This document shows positions 14,016-15,155 of a DNA stretch of 15,155 nt, piece after piece (within the stretch, counting starts at the first letter, position 1; each line of letters opens with the position of its first letter). The translations under genes and the position numbers were made by a program. The notes under the pieces were generated by a model. It was given only the letters and a program-made list of their open reading frames with translations, had not been told where the DNA came from and ran no database searches. This DNA comes from JBBSJV01 sp038256935 (GTDB taxonomy: Bacteria; Patescibacteriota; JACMRA01), in contig JBBSJV010000028.1 of the NCBI GenBank assembly GCA_038256935.1, forward strand, positions 1 through 15,155. Direction: 5' to 3'.

Positions 14016-14035
14016 ATCTCATTATAAATTGAGAT
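14016..14035. repeat. Weak inverted repeat after the GT4 gene
   Basis: ATCTCA and TGAGAT form a 6-bp stem with an 8-base loop, 39 bp after the GT4 stop. It has no T-tract beyond two bases, so it is only a possible weak terminator. The rest of 13977-14108 shows nothing recognisable. Confidence 0.25.
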
Positions 14036-14108
14036 TTACAACCCCACATTGGCCTTGTCACTTTTGTAGATATTAATTACTTTGCTCACGAAACCCTCAT
14101 GTCATCCT

Positions 14109-14138
14109 TGTATATGTCAACCTATTCGCTGACAGAAT
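14109..14138. repeat. Left terminal inverted repeat of the IS
   Basis: TGTATATGTCAA, CC, TATTC, GC, TGACAGAAT; only the two CC and GC pairs differ from the other end (AA and AA). The transposase stop codon lies inside this repeat, so its last few codons are also repeat sequence. Confidence 0.9.
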
Positions 14139-15096
14139 TAAGTTTTTCATAGGGAGTAATATTCCCTATCCCTTGATGTCTTCTAAGATGGTTAAAGTAA
14201 GTTAAATAACTTAAAAGATCTTCTTCTAATGTAGCTTTATCTTTAAAAACCTCTTCTCTTAGTAATTCATCTTCAATACTTCTCCAAAACCTTTCAACCT
14301 TTCCATTGGTTTGAGGGCGGTATGGTCTAGTATATCTATGAACTATATTTTTCTCCATGAGTAATCTCTCAAAAGGATGATTTCTTTTAGTCTCTTGCTT
14401 GGTTTCCTTTCTGCCAAACTCACTTCCATTATCAGTTAAAACTTCTTTAAATTCTATTCCATAAACTTGGTAGAAAAGAGAGAATAGTTTTAAACTATTC
14501 ATAGATACAGTCAAAGCAGTTAAATCTTCTATAACTACAGCATAAGAGATTCTAGAAAAGTCATCTACTACTGAAAGTAAGAAGTATGGAGTATCCTCTC
14601 CTTCTAAAATACCCTTAGCTAATCTATGACAGTCCATATGAGCCAGATCTCCAGCTTTTTCTTTGATAATCCTTCTCTTACAAGAAATCATTCTAGGATC
14701 AGACTTATTCAAGCCTTTTTCTTTTAAGACATTGTAGATGGTACTTGCAGAAGGAGTAAGTCTTCCATACTTAGGTAGCATTAGATCAAAGATTTCATAT
14801 CTACCAAAGCCTTGGTTTCTTAGCTCTGCTATTTTGTTTCGAATAAAAGGGTGGTATTTCATCTGACCAAATTTTCTCCCTCTTTTTTTAGGTAGTAAAG
14901 AGCTAAAGGATTGATTCAGTTTAAATCTATTGTAATACTTAATAAAGTTTTGTCTCTTGAGTCCTTTTGCTTTGTAGAAATCAGTTACAAATCTAAATCT
15001 AGGGTGAATTTTAGATTTAACCTGTTCGTACTCAATAACTAATTGTTTCATATGAGATAGATAGTTTCTCTCAATTGTTTTATCCTTAATAGGCAT
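14122..15096 (-). CDS. DDE transposase of an IS481-like element
   Basis: This 324-aa protein cuts and joins the IS ends. An N-terminal helix-turn-helix-like region (about 30-130) holds LPKKRGRK at 68-75 and GFGRYEIFDLMLPKYG. The integrase core follows, with the three acidic residues D155 in AHMDCHR, D222 in LTDNGSEFG and E268 in NGKVERFWRS. The spacing between D222 and E268 is 45 residues, longer than the classic 35 because of a Lys/Glu-rich insert (about 228-245). RPYRPQTNGKVERF and NHLRRHQGI are typical of the IS481/IS3 integrase core. The reading frame is complete and has no frameshift signal, so the element may be active. The start ATG at 15096 has no Shine-Dalgarno and lies about 4 nt after the predicted transcription start. 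The TAG stop sits inside the left inverted repeat. Confidence 0.93.
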   Translation of the reverse strand: MPIKDKTIERNYLSHMKQLVIEYEQVKSKIHPRFRFVTDFYKAKGLKRQNFIKYYNRFKLNQSFSSLLPKKRGRKFGQMKYHPFIRNKIAELRNQGFGRYEIFDLMLPKYGRLTPSASTIYNVLKEKGLNKSDPRMISCKRRIIKEKAGDLAHMDCHRLAKGILEGEDTPYFLLSVVDDFSRISYAVVIEDLTALTVSMNSLKLFSLFYQVYGIEFKEVLTDNGSEFGRKETKQETKRNHPFERLLMEKNIVHRYTRPYRPQTNGKVERFWRSIEDELLREEVFKDKATLEEDLLSYLTYFNHLRRHQGIGNITPYEKLNSVSE

Positions 15097-15106
15097 ATGT
15101 GATTTA

Positions 15107-15135
15107 ATAATATTTTAACAGATAGATTCTGTCAT
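15107..15135 (-). promoter_or_regulatory. Transposase promoter starting inside the right inverted repeat
   Basis: On the minus strand ATGACA (15135-15130) and TATTAT (15112-15107) are separated by 17 bp, each matching 5 of 6 consensus bases. The -35 box is part of the inverted repeat, so transposase bound to the end could repress its own gene. Transcription would begin near 15100, almost at the ATG. Confidence 0.65.
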
Positions 15136-15155
15136 TGAATATTTTGACATATACA
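15126..15155. repeat. Right terminal inverted repeat of the IS
   Basis: The reverse complement of the last 30 bases of the window matches the left repeat at 26 of 30 positions, beginning TGTATATGTCAA. Sequence beyond it is not available. Confidence 0.9.

Larger units (their letters stand above)
14109..15155 (-). mobile_element. Complete insertion sequence, 1047 bp, IS481-like
   Basis: One transposase gene is framed by near-perfect 30-bp inverted repeats (14109-14138 and 15126-15155). They begin TGTATATGTCAA and match at 26 of 30 positions. The TGT...ACA ends and a single-frame DDE transposase fit the IS481 group, with IS3-type as the alternative. The right end coincides with the last base of the window, so the target-site duplication cannot be checked. 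No passenger gene is present. Confidence 0.88.

Noticed and set aside
1..15155. CRISPR array, prophage or toxin-antitoxin system
   Set aside because: No regular direct repeats with spacers, no phage genes and no recognisable toxin or antitoxin pair were found.

Overview
The window looks like chromosome from an AT-rich, small-genome bacterium of the Candidate Phyla Radiation (Patescibacteria). The evidence is the 16S rRNA: several changes at normally universal sites (C526A with a matching G505U, C1400U, U911A, a changed anti-Shine-Dalgarno tail). The genes are also AT-rich with very short leaders and almost no Shine-Dalgarno sequences. I cannot fix the phylum by eye; the Microgenomates, Katanobacteria and Dojkabacteria side of the radiation is a guess. 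The standard bacterial code (table 11) fits: no clear gene has an in-frame TGA, and one gene ends in TGA.

Layout. (1) 1-821: end of a membrane protein of unknown function, open to the window edge. (2) 822-2831: a free-standing 16S rRNA gene with its own promoter, a roughly 40-bp leader/trailer processing helix and its own intrinsic terminator; no tRNA, 23S or 5S follows. (3) 2888-3959: a J-domain co-chaperone-like gene overlapped by a small unknown gene. (4) 3951-5153, minus strand: a SufS-type cysteine desulfurase with no other Suf genes beside it. (5) 5228-10037, plus strand: a tight three-gene unit of a secreted subtilisin-like protease with a C-terminal beta-propeller, a GT2 glycosyltransferase and a Wzx/MATE-type flippase. 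(6) 10060-12664, minus strand: an O-acetylation pair, an AlgI-like MBOAT followed by an AlgJ/AlgX-like SGNH protein; each appears broken by a single missing base in a homopolymer. (7) 12975-13976: a GT4 glycosyltransferase. (8) 14109-15155: a complete 1047-bp insertion sequence with 30-bp inverted repeats, whose outer end is the last base of the window.

Regions 5 to 7 read as a cell-surface glycan locus: two glycosyltransferases build a lipid-linked glycan, the flippase moves it across the membrane, and the MBOAT/SGNH pair would acetylate it outside. The secreted protease with a possibly sugar-binding propeller shares the operon. Which glycan is made cannot be read from the sequence.

The most interesting points are the isolated 16S gene with its paired flanks and altered functional sites, a possible hairpin hiding the anti-Shine-Dalgarno in the precursor, a pair of related palindromes upstream of the rRNA promoter, and the two parallel frameshifts in the acetylation pair.
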